Of a stretch of 12,651 nucleotides of DNA, positions 11,867-12,651 are shown piece after piece; the first letter of the stretch is position 1; each line of letters starts with the position of its first letter. Source of the stretch: Saprospirales bacterium. Its GTDB lineage: Bacteria; Bacteroidota; Bacteroidia; Chitinophagales; Saprospiraceae. The notes under the pieces are model-generated. The model was not told the origin of the DNA, searched no databases, and was given only the letters and a program-made list of their open reading frames with translations. Made by a program: the position numbers and the translations under genes. The DNA lies in NCBI GenBank assembly GCA_003559985.1, contig PWJP01000284.1, positions 1 through 12,651 on the forward strand, read 5' to 3'.

Positions 11867-12651
11867 TTAGAATCGGATGCTGAGTCCGGTAAAGAAATTC
11901 CTCCCAGCCTGTGGAAAGAATCCCTGGTCGATTAAAAAGTCATCTGCAAAGTAATACGAGTAGCTCCATCCATTTGTTTCGTATTTCTCATCCGTTAGAT
12001 TACGCACCATGAAGTTGAACTGGATGTCCGGCCAGTTTTCGCGGCTGAAGTTAAACACGAAATTGAGGTCTGTAAAGTGATAGGGGTCAAGTGCGTTGTC
12101 GCGGTTTCCCGTATTGTCCAGGTACTGTCTGCCCACATACTGGGAAAAAAGGTCGGTGTCAAGACGCAAATTGCCCAGTCTTCCACTCATATCAAATACC
12201 CTGTATTTTATTCCACCTGAAATCAACTGTTCCGGTGAAAGGGCCATTGGTGTTCTGTCAAACTCCAGTTTTTCCTGCCCTTCAAAACCAAAGTCCTCAT
12301 CGTACTTATCGACAAAAAAGTCGTAGTTCTGAATTCGGTTGTATGCCAGGGTCGCATTGGCAAAAAGCTTTAGGTTGGGTTGTATGTTATAACTTCCACT
12401 TACTTCCAGACCGGTTCTGTAGCTGTCCCTCACATTTTCTCTGACCTGAGCTCCCACATCATTTATTCTTCCGGTAACTACAAGTTGGTCGCGGTATCCC
12501 ATGTAGTAAAGATTGGATTGCAAATTCCAATTGTCTCCTCCGGTTCTAACCCCTGTTTCTACATTGAACATTCGCTCGGGTTTTGGTCTGCTGTCCGGGC
12601 TTGATTCCGTAAAGTCGCGTCTGTTTGGCTCGCGATTAGACACACCCAATG
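11867..12651 (-). CDS. TonB-dependent outer-membrane receptor, C-terminal part (cut by the window edge)
   Basis: The last 261 or so codons of an outer-membrane TonB-dependent transporter, probably about a third of the full protein. The plug domain, TonB box and signal peptide lie beyond 12651. The visible part is beta-barrel. Its first residues contain VSNREPNRRDF, a hallmark strand of this family, followed by alternating strands such as NWNLQSNLYYMGYRDQ. Next come NLTDEKYETNGWSYSYYF and FPQAGRNFFTGLSIRF, and the protein ends in Phe as expected for BAM-inserted barrels. The frame is open to the window end; the TTG at 12649 is an internal Leu codon, not a start. The ligand cannot be told from the barrel alone; the NGWSYSY...PQAGRNF ending resembles iron or siderophore-type receptors of Bacteroidota more than SusC, which is a weak inference. 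It is convergent with the deacetylase gene. Confidence 0.9.
   Translation of the reverse strand, partial: LGVSNREPNRRDFTESSPDSRPKPERMFNVETGVRTGGDNWNLQSNLYYMGYRDQLVVTGRINDVGAQVRENVRDSYRTGLEVSGSYNIQPNLKLFANATLAYNRIQNYDFFVDKYDEDFGFEGQEKLEFDRTPMALSPEQLISGGIKYRVFDMSGRLGNLRLDTDLFSQYVGRQYLDNTGNRDNALDPYHFTDLNFVFNFSRENWPDIQFNFMVRNLTDEKYETNGWSYSYYFADDFLIDQGFFPQAGRNFFTGLSIRF

Noticed and set aside
12647..12649. Start codon of the receptor gene at 12649
   Set aside because: The codon is TTG inside a conserved barrel strand (LGVSNREPNR), and the frame runs on to the window end. The gene is truncated, not short.

Overview
The window looks like chromosomal DNA from a Bacteroidota bacterium, most plausibly the Saprospiria/Lewinella side of the phylum. 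The evidence is a giant surface protein with a type IX secretion (T9SS) type B C-terminal sorting domain, a PorP/SprF partner gene directly downstream, a Bacteroidota-style TonB-dependent receptor, a GluRS lacking zinc-ligand cysteines, gene starts without Shine-Dalgarno sequences, and one promoter candidate with Bacteroidota-type spacing. The lineage assignment is inference from protein style. No rRNA, tRNA, CRISPR array, insertion sequence or phage gene was found.

Left two thirds (1-9024, all minus strand). A candidate promoter (8994-9024) sits directly upstream of a 9-bp hairpin (8964-8991). Next comes a 2596-residue secreted protein (1118-8908), a PorP/SprF-family outer-membrane protein (95-1060), and, 11 bp further on, the first 27 codons of another signal-peptide protein cut by the window edge (1-83). 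This is the standard arrangement of a T9SS/gliding-type adhesin operon: the giant protein carries the sorting signal and the PorP/SprF protein is its likely dedicated export or surface partner. A hairpin followed by T4 lies between the first two genes and could lower expression of the downstream ones.

Middle (9110-10861, minus strand). gltX (glutamyl-tRNA synthetase) is followed 12 bp later by a 70-residue highly charged protein. The two probably form a small housekeeping operon that ends before the adhesin promoter.

Right (10862-12651). An AT-rich divergent intergenic region holds a possible promoter and a clear inverted repeat. It leads into a plus-strand NodB/CE4 polysaccharide deacetylase (11064-11726). 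This gene converges on the 3' end of a TonB-dependent receptor (minus strand, continuing beyond 12651), and the two share an excellent bidirectional terminator (11797-11846).

The most interesting object is the giant adhesin. It holds about ten N-terminal HYR-like modules, several with a Trp-containing insert at a constant offset. Two further HYR modules are each split by an inserted domain, and the two inserts appear homologous to each other. About ten PKD/Ig-like modules, one cadherin-like module and the sorting domain follow. Its N-terminal part is extremely poor in lysine and arginine. I did not find a convincing undescribed multi-gene system; the novelty is in the architecture of this protein and the RNA structures around its operon.
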